Positions 45,747-53,683 of a DNA stretch of 64,000 bases are shown here, in pieces. The first letter of the stretch is position 1. Each line of letters starts with the position of its first letter. The notes beneath the pieces are model-generated. The model was not told the DNA's origin. It saw only the letters and a list, made by a program, of their open reading frames with translations, and made no database searches. The translations under genes and the position numbers were made by a program. This DNA comes from Luteimonas salinisoli (GTDB taxonomy: Bacteria; Pseudomonadota; Gammaproteobacteria; Xanthomonadales; Xanthomonadaceae): the NCBI RefSeq assembly GCF_013425525.1, contig NZ_JACCKA010000082.1, positions 1 to 64,000 of the forward strand, given 5' to 3'.

Positions 45747-46649
45747 ATGCACGCCGCCACCCTGCCGTCTGCTCAGCCCTTCAACCGCCCATCGACGGGC
45801 CGGATCAACGCCGCCATCAGGCGCCTGGCCGAGCCAACGCTCTGGCTGACGGTGAAGCCCGATGCCGCATCCGGCGTCCACAACTTCACTCCGGAGCTGA
45901 TCGCCGAATTCCGGCGCACCCTCGACGAAATTTCGTTCGACAGCGCGACTGCCCGCGTCCCGCACGAGTTTCCCCGGTACGCGATCGTCCATTCGGGCGA
46001 TCCGAATTATTTCAGTCAGGGCGGGGATCTGTCGTTCTTCCTCTCCTGCATTCTGAAGGGCGATGCGGAGGGTTTGCGAAGGTACTCGAGCAGCTGCCTG
46101 GACGTGCTGCTGAGCTGGTCCTCGGATTTCAAGAGCGAAATGCACACGATTTCGCTGGTGCAGGGGCGCGCCCTTGGCGGCGGATTCGAGATGGCGCTGA
46201 GTTCCGATCACATCATCGCCGAGGAACAGAGCACCTTCGGCTTTCCCGAGATCATGTTCGGCCTGTTCCCCTGCACCGGGGCGATGGGCCTGGTGAGCGC
46301 ACGCACGAATCCCCACGTCGCCGAGCGGCTGATGACCGACAAGAAGGTCTATACGGCGGCGCAGCTTCTGGACATGGGGCTGATCGATCAGGTTTGTCCA
46401 ACAGGCCAGGGCGAACTTGCGGTTGAGCAGTACATCGGCACCCACGCGAAACGGCGCAAGGCGAGGATGAAGGTCCAGCAGAGCCGCCACCGGATGTCGA
46501 AAATCGATCCGGAAGAAGGATTGCTGGTGGTCGACGACTGGGTCGAAACGGCGATGTCCCTCAGCCCGGACGAAATCCGCCAGCTGGAAATGCTGATCCT
46601 CATGCAGCACGGCGAACGCCCGGCGGAACCGAGTCTCAAGGTCGCCTGA
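45747..46649 (+). CDS. rpfF: RpfF-type DSF synthase (crotonase family)
   Basis: A 300-aa protein of the enoyl-CoA hydratase fold closely patterned on RpfF. It has FSQGGDLSFF, SLVQGRALGGGFEMALSSDHIIAEE, FGFPEIMFGLFP and a C-terminal helical part. The two glutamates needed in RpfF are present as Glu148 and Glu168, with the same 20-residue spacing as Glu141/Glu161 in the Xanthomonas enzyme. RpfF dehydrates 3-hydroxyacyl-ACP and releases the cis-2-unsaturated fatty acid (DSF) by thioesterase action. An AGGAG site precedes the ATG. The ketosynthase lies 24 bp upstream in the same operon, and the RpfC-type kinase is convergent 8 bp away, as in the rpf locus. A paralogue with other chain specificity is possible. 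Confidence 0.87.
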   Translation: MHAATLPSAQPFNRPSTGRINAAIRRLAEPTLWLTVKPDAASGVHNFTPELIAEFRRTLDEISFDSATARVPHEFPRYAIVHSGDPNYFSQGGDLSFFLSCILKGDAEGLRRYSSSCLDVLLSWSSDFKSEMHTISLVQGRALGGGFEMALSSDHIIAEEQSTFGFPEIMFGLFPCTGAMGLVSARTNPHVAERLMTDKKVYTAAQLLDMGLIDQVCPTGQGELAVEQYIGTHAKRRKARMKVQQSRHRMSKIDPEEGLLVVDDWVETAMSLSPDEIRQLEMLILMQHGERPAEPSLKVA

Positions 46650-46657
46650 CGACCCGA

Positions 46658-48784
46658 TCAATTGTTGACGGCGTGAGGCGGGGCGAAGCCCTGCCTCACT
46701 TCCTCCAATGCCTCGACGGTGTTCTTCAGCGTGTTCTGCAGTTCGGTCTGCCAGCGCGCCGGATCAGAAACCAGAGCATCGTTCGTCAGACCCATCATCC
46801 GGTCGGCGAGACCCGCCAGGCGCATGCACCCGACACTCAGCGATACTCCCTTCATGGAATGCGCCGAGCGATGCAGCTGCGGCAGATTGCAGGACTCGAT
46901 GGCGCCCCCGAGCTCGATGTCCAATGCCTTGATGTCGGCCAGGGCGTCGCTGATGACGCTGAACAGGAACTCGGGCGTATCCTTGATCTCGCGTAGCCAG
47001 CCGATCTTGTCGTAATCGAGATATTCGACGGGAACCGAGCTGAGCTCGGCGAGCTTCTTCGGCGCCGCCGGAACAGCGGCCCCCACCGGGACGACCGCCT
47101 CCCCAGGGAAGGCCGATGCGAACGCTTCGCGAATCTTCTCGAACGTCATCGGTTTGTGGATCACGCCGGCGGCGCCCAGATCTTCGAGCAGTTGTGTCGT
47201 GCGCGAAGTGGTGTCGGCCGTCACGAAGAACGTCGGGGCGATATTGATCCTGCTGAACTGGTAGGTCTGGAAAACGGTGGCGCCATCGACGTCGTCGATG
47301 TTGTAGTCGAGGAAGAGGATGTCGAATTCCCTACTGCTCAACTGCAGGATGGCCTCCTGGCCGCTGCTGACGGCCATGACCTCATGGCCGCCCTTGAGCA
47401 ACATCTCGCGCATCAGTTCCAGGTTCGTCGTATTGTCGTCGGCGATCAGCACCCGCTTGTTCGATACCAACGCTCCGCGTTGCGCGCGGGCGTCGGGTTC
47501 GGCGGGGACGGCCCGATGATCGATCGGAAACGTCAACTCGAACCAGAAGACGCTTCCCTCGCCCAGAGCGCTGTCCACCTTGAGATCGCCACCCATCCCC
47601 ATGACGAGTTCCCGGGCGATCGCGGAGCCGAGCCCCGTGCCTGGCTGCGTCGGCGAGCGGCCGTCGGCCACCTGATAGAAGGGCTCGAAGATCTTCTCGT
47701 GATGCTCCGGCGCGACGCCGATGCCGGTGTCTTCCACCGCGACCCGGACCCTGTACCCCGAAGCGGTCTGTTCGATCAGACGCATCTTCAATGTCACCGA
47801 GCCGTGCTCCGTGAACTTCACCGCATTGCCGAACAGATTCGTCAGTACCGCCAGAAGCTCCTGGTAGTGGCCGATGACCGGGGACTTGATGTTCTCATCG
47901 AACTCCAGCGACACCTTCAGGCTCTTGCCTGCCGCGATCGACTCCAGGGACTTGAATGCCCGGGTTGCCGCGTACGCCAGGCTGAACGACTTCGCGGGTT
48001 CCCGACGCTTCCTTCCCTGGGTCTCGAACTTCGACAGCTCGAGCAGCTGATCGATCTCGGCCTCCAGCGTGCCGGCGAGCTGCAGTATGGCCTTGGACCG
48101 CCTGACGGTTTCCGCTTCCGAGGACTCCACTTCCAGCAGCTGGGCGGAGGCGGTGATGCCCGTGAGCGGCGTGCGAAGCTCGTGGCTGACCTTGGCCAAC
48201 AGTTGCGATTTGGCGCGACTCTCGTGCTCGGCCAAGGCTTTTGCCGTCTGGATCCTCTGGATGAGGAACGATGCGTACACGGGGACCACGAGCAGAATGA
48301 TCATGTACGAGATGGCGAACAGGATCTGCTCCCGCCAGGTCGGCGACACGAAGGCCACGATCGCGAAGCCGAGCAAGGACATCGCCTGGCAGATATGCAT
48401 CGCCTTGGCGCCGATCCTGAATCCGAATCCGAGAACGGTGAACAGGTAGAAGCCGACGAAGATCACCGACGTATCGCCGGCGAACAACAGCCAAGCGGAG
48501 AGGAAAAGCGGGTCGAGAACGGCGGAGACCACGACTTGCTCGCGCAAATCCAGCGGCTTGCGGCGCTGGGCGAAAATGCGCATCGAGGTGGCATAGACGC
48601 CGTACAAGGCCACCAGGGCGATGGCGCCGGCCGCGCTCGCCTCCATCTTGTAGGACGTGAAATAGATGATCGAGATGACCAGCGCCACCAGCATTCCGAA
48701 CGTGAGCCGGAAATGCGCCTGCGCGAGGACGTTCTTCTGAAGTTCGTCAGGCGTGTGGTCGTCCATTGCGTCGAACCGCTTCAT
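46658..48784 (-). CDS. rpfC: RpfC-type hybrid sensor histidine kinase
   Basis: A 708-aa membrane hybrid kinase with the RpfC domain order. A membrane sensor of about five to six helices (residues ~25-185) includes GFRIGAKAMHICQAMSLLGF and an SPTWR segment like the RpfC sensor. Then come HisKA with His201 in KVSHELRTPLTG, HATPase (NLFGNAVKFTEHGS, DTGIGVAPEHHEK), a receiver with Asp493 in ILFLDYNID, and an Hpt domain with His642 in RSAHSMKGVS. RpfC senses DSF and passes phosphate to RpfG. No rpfG or other HD-GYP gene is in the window. The ATG at 48784 was chosen; a TTG two codons earlier is possible. It is convergent with rpfF and divergent from the ACP gene. Confidence 0.87.
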   Translation of the reverse strand: MKRFDAMDDHTPDELQKNVLAQAHFRLTFGMLVALVISIIYFTSYKMEASAAGAIALVALYGVYATSMRIFAQRRKPLDLREQVVVSAVLDPLFLSAWLLFAGDTSVIFVGFYLFTVLGFGFRIGAKAMHICQAMSLLGFAIVAFVSPTWREQILFAISYMIILLVVPVYASFLIQRIQTAKALAEHESRAKSQLLAKVSHELRTPLTGITASAQLLEVESSEAETVRRSKAILQLAGTLEAEIDQLLELSKFETQGRKRREPAKSFSLAYAATRAFKSLESIAAGKSLKVSLEFDENIKSPVIGHYQELLAVLTNLFGNAVKFTEHGSVTLKMRLIEQTASGYRVRVAVEDTGIGVAPEHHEKIFEPFYQVADGRSPTQPGTGLGSAIARELVMGMGGDLKVDSALGEGSVFWFELTFPIDHRAVPAEPDARAQRGALVSNKRVLIADDNTTNLELMREMLLKGGHEVMAVSSGQEAILQLSSREFDILFLDYNIDDVDGATVFQTYQFSRINIAPTFFVTADTTSRTTQLLEDLGAAGVIHKPMTFEKIREAFASAFPGEAVVPVGAAVPAAPKKLAELSSVPVEYLDYDKIGWLREIKDTPEFLFSVISDALADIKALDIELGGAIESCNLPQLHRSAHSMKGVSLSVGCMRLAGLADRMMGLTNDALVSDPARWQTELQNTLKNTVEALEEVRQGFAPPHAVNN

Positions 48785-48851
48785 CGGCAAACCCGCTCAG
48801 GCTATACGGTGGATATGCAAGAATTGGGCCACCACGCCCCCGGACTCTCCT

Positions 48852-49103
48852 ATGGACAAGCAGACCATCTTGCACCGCCTCAGCGCGATCCTTCAAGACA
48901 AGTACGACGTGAAGGACGTCTCAGTCGAACCTGAGACGAAACTCTCCGAACTCGGCATCGATTCGATGATCACGGCCGATCTCATGCTCGAGATCGAGGA
49001 CGCCCTGGGCTTCACCTTCACCAACATGGAAATGCCGCGGAACGCGACTGTCCAGGACGTCGTCGATGTGGTGCACCAGCACCTCGGCTCCAGCGCTTCC
49101 TAG
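48852..49103 (+). CDS. acyl carrier protein
   Basis: An 83-aa acidic carrier protein. Ser38 in LGIDSMITADLMLEIED is the phosphopantetheine site (DSM rather than the DSL of AcpP), with the usual four-helix pattern (EPETKLSELGID, NATVQDVVDVVHQHL). The gene is divergent from the RpfC-type kinase across 67 bp, and no clear ribosome site precedes the ATG. It is not next to fab genes, so it is probably a dedicated ACP for the signal made by the neighbouring ketosynthase and RpfF-type enzyme. A polyketide or other specialised carrier role cannot be ruled out from sequence. Confidence 0.88.
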   Translation: MDKQTILHRLSAILQDKYDVKDVSVEPETKLSELGIDSMITADLMLEIEDALGFTFTNMEMPRNATVQDVVDVVHQHLGSSAS

Positions 49104-49251
49104 GAGACCGCGTCGCGCCCTCCTCCGCGCGCGACCCCTGGCTGGCCTTCGCCACGTTGCGCAAAGGCGACATGGCTGCATGTGAATCACGCGAACGCGT
49201 GGCGGCTTCACCGCAGCTCCGCTCCAGGGCGTTGGCGCGCCGGGCGAACGC

Positions 49252-51414
49252 CTACGGCGCCAGGCCAAGCTCCTCGAGCAGCTGCGGCGCCGGATAGGCC
49301 TCCTGCATGATCCAGCGCAGGTAGCGCTGGTCCACCGAGATGGTCCGGGTCATCGCCGGGTCGAACACCCAGTTCGAGCTCACCGATTCCCAGTTCATGT
49401 CGAACAGCAGGCCGGTGAGCCGGCCGCGCGCATCCAGCACCGGCGAGCCGGAGTTGCCGCCGGTGACGTCCAGGTCGGACAGGAAGTTGACCGGCACGCT
49501 GCGCAGCCGGCGGTCGGCGAGGCCGCCGTCGCGACCCTCGGCCACCGCGTCCAGCAGCGCCTGCGGCGCGTCGAAGGGCTCTTCGCCGGTGGCCTTCTGC
49601 GCCACCTCCTCGAGCCGGGTGAAGGGCGCCTGCTCCTCGCCATCGAGCTTGGTGTAGCCGGTCACGTTGCCGAAGGTGATCCGCAGCGAGCCGTTCGCGT
49701 CCGGGTAGACGTGGTTGCCCTGGCTGGCGCGATGTTCGGCCACCGCCTGCAGATACACCGGGCGCGCGCGCAGTTCGTCGCCGGCGCGCGCCTTGCGCTC
49801 GAGCTCCTGCCGGAGGACCTCGGGCATCACCGCCACCGCATAGAGAATCGCCGGATCGCGGCTGTTCTCGAACGCGTCGCGGTCGGCCTCGAGCCAGCGC
49901 AGGCGCTCTTCGACGTTGGCAAGGCCGGTCCCTGCCAACCGGTCCAGCGCCCGCTCGATGGCGGCCTCGTCGTCGCCGCCGAGCCAACCGTCGATGGCCT
50001 CGACGCGCTGCTCCGCCGGCAGCGCCGCATACTGCTGCAACCAGTAGCGCTGCAGCTGGCGGTCCATGTCGGGATGGTAGCGGCGCTCCATCTGCTGCAG
50101 CTCGCCACGGATGCGCGGCTGGTCGCGCTCCTGGTGGCCGGGCTCGCGGTCGGCGTCGGGGTTGGTGCGCTCGATCGCGTTGCGGTAGAGCGTCATCGCC
50201 GTTCCCAGCGCGCCGAGGCGGTGGAGCTGCCCGAGCACCAGGTCGCGCTCTCGGGTGGCCTGGCCCTCGGCCAACAGCCGCACCAGCTCGGCATGCGCCT
50301 CGAGGGCTTCGGCACCGGCCTCGCCGCGCCCGCGCAGCCATTCCAGCACCGCCGCTTCCTCGGCGCGCTTGGCCGCGGCGGCGTCGATCCGTGCGAAACC
50401 CTCCAGCTGGCCGTCGTAGTTCTTGGAAGTGTTCTTCCAGCCGCCCACGCTGCTGGCGTACTTCACGGCGATGTCGGGATTCTCGCGGCCCTGGACCTCG
50501 ACCAGCTCCAGCATCGCCTTGTAGTGGCGACTGAGGGTGGGATAGCTCCATTCGGCGGTCTGCTCGAACTCGTCGGCCAGCGCGTAGCGCCGGGTCGTAC
50601 CCGGGTAGCCCGCGGCCATCACGAAGTCGCCTTCGCGCAGCGGTCGGTCGGCGAACTGCAGCCAGCGCTTCGGCTGGTAGGGCACGTTCTCCGCGGCATG
50701 GTCGGCGGGCTGGCCGTCCGGGCCGACATAGGCGCGGTAGAAGGCGAAGTCGCCGGTATGGCGCGGCCACATCCAGTTGTCCACCTCGCCGCCGTAGTTG
50801 CCGATGCCCCCGGGCGGGGCGTAGGCCAGGCGCACGTCGCGGATCTCCAGGTTGCGGAACAGCCGGTAGACGTTGCCGCCGGCGAAACTGTAGAGGCGGC
50901 AGCGATAGCCTTCGCGGAACTCGCAGCCGGCGATCAGCTTCTTCTCGATCTGCTCCAGCGCGCGCGCGCGGCCGATGGCGTCCGGCGCCGCGGCGATCGC
51001 GGCCTGCACCTGCCCGGTGACGTCGCGGATCGAGTCGAGCACGAAGATGCGCGCGTTGGGGCCGGCGCTCGGCTCGTCGTCGGCGGTCGCGGCGACGAAG
51101 CCATCGCGCATCAGGTTGTTGTCCGGTGTCGAGTTGAGCTGGATGGCTCCGTAGGCGCAGTGATGATTGGTCACCACCAGGCCCTGCGGCGAAACGAAGC
51201 TGGCGGTGCACCCTCCCAGCGACACCACGGCGCCCATCGGATCGCCGGTCAGGTCGGCGAACTGTTCCGGGCGCAGGCGCAGGCCCGCCTTGCGCAACGG
51301 CGCCTCGATCTCGGGCAGCTGCTGCGGCACCCACATACCCTCGCCGGCCCCGGCCAGGTCGGCGGCCAGCAGCAACGCAATGGCGATCGCGATTCGACGC
51401 ATCTGTGTCCTCAT
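49252..51414 (-). CDS. S46 family serine peptidase (dipeptidyl-peptidase type)
   Basis: A 720-aa exported peptidase with signal peptide AIALLLAADLAGAG. The chymotrypsin-like catalytic domain has His in VVTNHHCAYGAI, a helical insert domain (about 270-570) and Ser in VTGGNSGSPVLDARGRL. S46 enzymes (DPP7/DPP11) release dipeptides from the N-terminus of peptides in the periplasm. The specificity cannot be read safely here. An ATG at 51402 is a second possible start. It ends next to the ACP of the signalling module and is divergent from tdh. Confidence 0.94.
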   Translation of the reverse strand: MRTQMRRIAIAIALLLAADLAGAGEGMWVPQQLPEIEAPLRKAGLRLRPEQFADLTGDPMGAVVSLGGCTASFVSPQGLVVTNHHCAYGAIQLNSTPDNNLMRDGFVAATADDEPSAGPNARIFVLDSIRDVTGQVQAAIAAAPDAIGRARALEQIEKKLIAGCEFREGYRCRLYSFAGGNVYRLFRNLEIRDVRLAYAPPGGIGNYGGEVDNWMWPRHTGDFAFYRAYVGPDGQPADHAAENVPYQPKRWLQFADRPLREGDFVMAAGYPGTTRRYALADEFEQTAEWSYPTLSRHYKAMLELVEVQGRENPDIAVKYASSVGGWKNTSKNYDGQLEGFARIDAAAAKRAEEAAVLEWLRGRGEAGAEALEAHAELVRLLAEGQATRERDLVLGQLHRLGALGTAMTLYRNAIERTNPDADREPGHQERDQPRIRGELQQMERRYHPDMDRQLQRYWLQQYAALPAEQRVEAIDGWLGGDDEAAIERALDRLAGTGLANVEERLRWLEADRDAFENSRDPAILYAVAVMPEVLRQELERKARAGDELRARPVYLQAVAEHRASQGNHVYPDANGSLRITFGNVTGYTKLDGEEQAPFTRLEEVAQKATGEEPFDAPQALLDAVAEGRDGGLADRRLRSVPVNFLSDLDVTGGNSGSPVLDARGRLTGLLFDMNWESVSSNWVFDPAMTRTISVDQRYLRWIMQEAYPAPQLLEELGLAP

Positions 51415-51519
51415 GACGTTCCCGACGAAGCCTGGAGTCTACCGGCCGCGGAACGCCGATGCCCGTGCCCGCAGGCCTCCGCCGCTGCGCCGCCGCCGCG
51501 GCCGCGCGCGGCGCCCGCG

Positions 51520-51525
51520 TATAAT
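51520..51525 (+). promoter_or_regulatory. -10 element of tdh
   Basis: A consensus TATAAT stands out in a GC-only stretch 32 bp before the tdh ATG. No -35 is recognisable in the GC-rich sequence upstream. Confidence 0.6.
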
Positions 51526-51557
51526 CGCGCTTCCCCACCGAACCCGCGGACCAGGCA

Positions 51558-52610
51558 ATGCAGCAGACGAGCCAGCGTCAGACCACCATGCGCGCCCTGG
51601 TCAAGCGCGAGGCCGCCAGGGGCATCTGGATGGAGGAGGTGCCGGTCCCCAGCCCGGGGCCGAACGAAGTGCTGATCCGGCTCGAGAAGACTGCGATCTG
51701 CGGCACCGACCTGCACATCTATCTCTGGGACGAGTGGAGCCAGCGCACCATCCGGCCCGGCCTGGTGATCGGACACGAGTTCGTCGGCCGCATCGCCGAG
51801 CTCGGCCCCGGCGTCGGCGGCTACGAGGTCGGGCAGCGGGTCTCCGCCGAGGGCCACATCGTCTGCGGCCACTGTCGCAACTGCCGCGCCGGCAAGCAGC
51901 ACCTGTGCCCGAACACCGTCGGCATCGGCGTCAACCGCGACGGTGCGTTCGCCGAGTACATCGTCATGCCGGCCAGCAACCTGTGGCCGATCCCCGACCA
52001 GATCCCGAGCGAACTGGCGGCGTTCTTCGACCCCTACGGCAACGCCGCGCACTGCGCGCTGGAGTTCGACGTGGTCGGCGAGGACGTGCTGATCACCGGC
52101 GCCGGCCCGATCGGGGTGATGGCGGCCGGCATCTGCAAGCACATCGGCGCGCGCAACGTGGTGGTCACCGACGTCAACGACTACCGGCTCAAGCTGGCCG
52201 CCGACATGGGTGCCACCCGTGTGGTCAACGTCACCAATGCCTCGCTCGGCGACGTGATGGCCGACCTGCACCTGGAGGGCTTCGACGTCGGCCTGGAGAT
52301 GAGCGGGAACCCGCATGCCTTCAACGACATGCTCGGCGCCATGTACCACGGCGGCAAGGTCGCACTGCTCGGCCTGTTGCCCAAGGGCGCGGGGGTGGAC
52401 TGGGACCGGATCATCTTCAAGGGGCTGACCATCCACGGCATCTACGGCCGCCGCATGTACGAGTCCTGGTACAAGATGACCCAGCTGGTGCTGTCCGGCT
52501 TCCCGCTGGGCAAGGTGCTGAGCCACCAGCTGCCGGCGGAGGACTTCCAGAAGGGCTTCGACCTGATGGAATCGGGCAAGTCGGGCAAGATCGTGCTCGA
52601 CTGGCGCTGA
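51558..52610 (+). CDS. tdh: L-threonine 3-dehydrogenase
   Basis: A 350-aa zinc medium-chain dehydrogenase oxidising threonine to 2-amino-3-ketobutyrate with NAD. Motifs: [18 protein letters not shown] (catalytic zinc Cys), [15 protein letters not shown], the structural zinc cysteines in [18 protein letters not shown], and the nucleotide site [16 protein letters not shown]. An internal ATG at 51588 ([10 protein letters not shown]) matches the usual family start and may be the true one. The product is the substrate of Kbl, whose gene is on the same strand 4.5 kb downstream with two unrelated genes between. Confidence 0.97.
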   Translation: MQQTSQRQTTMRALVKREAARGIWMEEVPVPSPGPNEVLIRLEKTAICGTDLHIYLWDEWSQRTIRPGLVIGHEFVGRIAELGPGVGGYEVGQRVSAEGHIVCGHCRNCRAGKQHLCPNTVGIGVNRDGAFAEYIVMPASNLWPIPDQIPSELAAFFDPYGNAAHCALEFDVVGEDVLITGAGPIGVMAAGICKHIGARNVVVTDVNDYRLKLAADMGATRVVNVTNASLGDVMADLHLEGFDVGLEMSGNPHAFNDMLGAMYHGGKVALLGLLPKGAGVDWDRIIFKGLTIHGIYGRRMYESWYKMTQLVLSGFPLGKVLSHQLPAEDFQKGFDLMESGKSGKIVLDWR

Positions 52611-52759
52611 GCCCCGGCACGAGCCCGGCTTGCGCGGCCGGTCACGGGACTTTAACCCTGCTGCGCTAGGCTCCCGGCCGCCTTCAGCCCGCGTCGCGCG
52701 CTACCGGCGCCTCGTTCGCGAGCCTTGCCGGGGCGCGCTTTCCCGAGGAGCCTGCCGCC

Positions 52760-53545
52760 ATGTCCCATTCCGTCGGTCATACGTTGCGCCTGGTCGCGCC
52801 ACTCATGCTGCTGCTGGCGACGGCCGGCTGCGACCGGGCCAACAAGCGCGGGGGATCCGCCGACGCCGTCCCGACGCCGCGGGAAGCGCCTGTCGTCGAA
52901 CCTGCCGGAGGCCCCCTGGCCGACGTCCGACGCATCGCCGACGGTGAGCGCCCCGATCCGCGTCGGGCGGTGCTCATGGACATGCGCGTCGACGCCAAGG
53001 CGCGTACGGCCGACCCCGACGAAGACACCCGGCGCGCGGTCGCGGCCAGCCTCGGCGGCGGCGAGGTGCGCATCCTCGGCACGCTCGAAGGCGCGTTCAC
53101 CCGGCCGCGTGCCCGCGAGGAGATGCACCTCGTCGAGACGGGCGACGGCGGCCGCTGGATTCTCGTCGTCGGCAGGGATGAAGCGCTCCGCCTGCCCGGC
53201 GAGGATATCCGCTACCTGCTGGCCTCGCCCGACATCGACGGCAACGGCACCAATGAGGTGCTGCTGCGGCTCGATCGCGAAGAGGACGGTGCGATCCGCA
53301 CGGACCTCCGGCTGCTGACGTTCACCGGCGAGCAACCGGTCGTCGTCGCGGACTTCAGCGATGCTCGCGTCGATGCCTGCGCCGCGCCCTCGCCGTCGCT
53401 GCGCGCGCAGCGCATCGAATATGGCCGCCCAGCCGGCAACGGCGACTGGCCCGACTTCGTGGTCGTGGCGTCTGAAAGCGAATGCATCGACGGCCGGGCG
53501 CCGGACCTCGAAGGCTATCTCCGGGCCGAACGCCCCGCCGGATAG
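52760..53545 (+). CDS. lipoprotein, unknown function
   Basis: A 261-aa lipoprotein with signal sequence and lipobox LATAGC. After a disordered Pro/Glu-rich linker comes a beta-rich domain with a repeat-like segment, LLASPDIDGNGTNEVLLRLD, that resembles FG-GAP/VCBS calcium-loop repeats (D-x-D-G-x-G-x-x-E). Two late cysteines may form a disulfide. It lies between tdh and the giant LysM gene on the same strand, 138 bp before the latter, and may work with it. I do not recognise its family. Confidence 0.7.
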   Translation: MSHSVGHTLRLVAPLMLLLATAGCDRANKRGGSADAVPTPREAPVVEPAGGPLADVRRIADGERPDPRRAVLMDMRVDAKARTADPDEDTRRAVAASLGGGEVRILGTLEGAFTRPRAREEMHLVETGDGGRWILVVGRDEALRLPGEDIRYLLASPDIDGNGTNEVLLRLDREEDGAIRTDLRLLTFTGEQPVVVADFSDARVDACAAPSPSLRAQRIEYGRPAGNGDWPDFVVVASESECIDGRAPDLEGYLRAERPAG

Positions 53546-53683
53546 GCCGTTCGCGGCCCCCAGGCCCGCGGGCCCTCGCACCTGAACGGCGGGCGGCGGC
53601 ACCGCACCTAGGGATTTCCCCGGTTGCGGCGGTATCGGCGTGCCCCGAGACTGCGGGACAACCCAGGCTCGTGGGAGTCGGCC

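Noticed and set aside
45747-46649. Crotonase as a PksH-like polyketide branching enzyme
   Set aside because: No HMG synthase or polyketide synthase lies nearby, and the glutamate pair, the FFLSCILKGD-like segment and the convergent RpfC-type kinase fit RpfF better.
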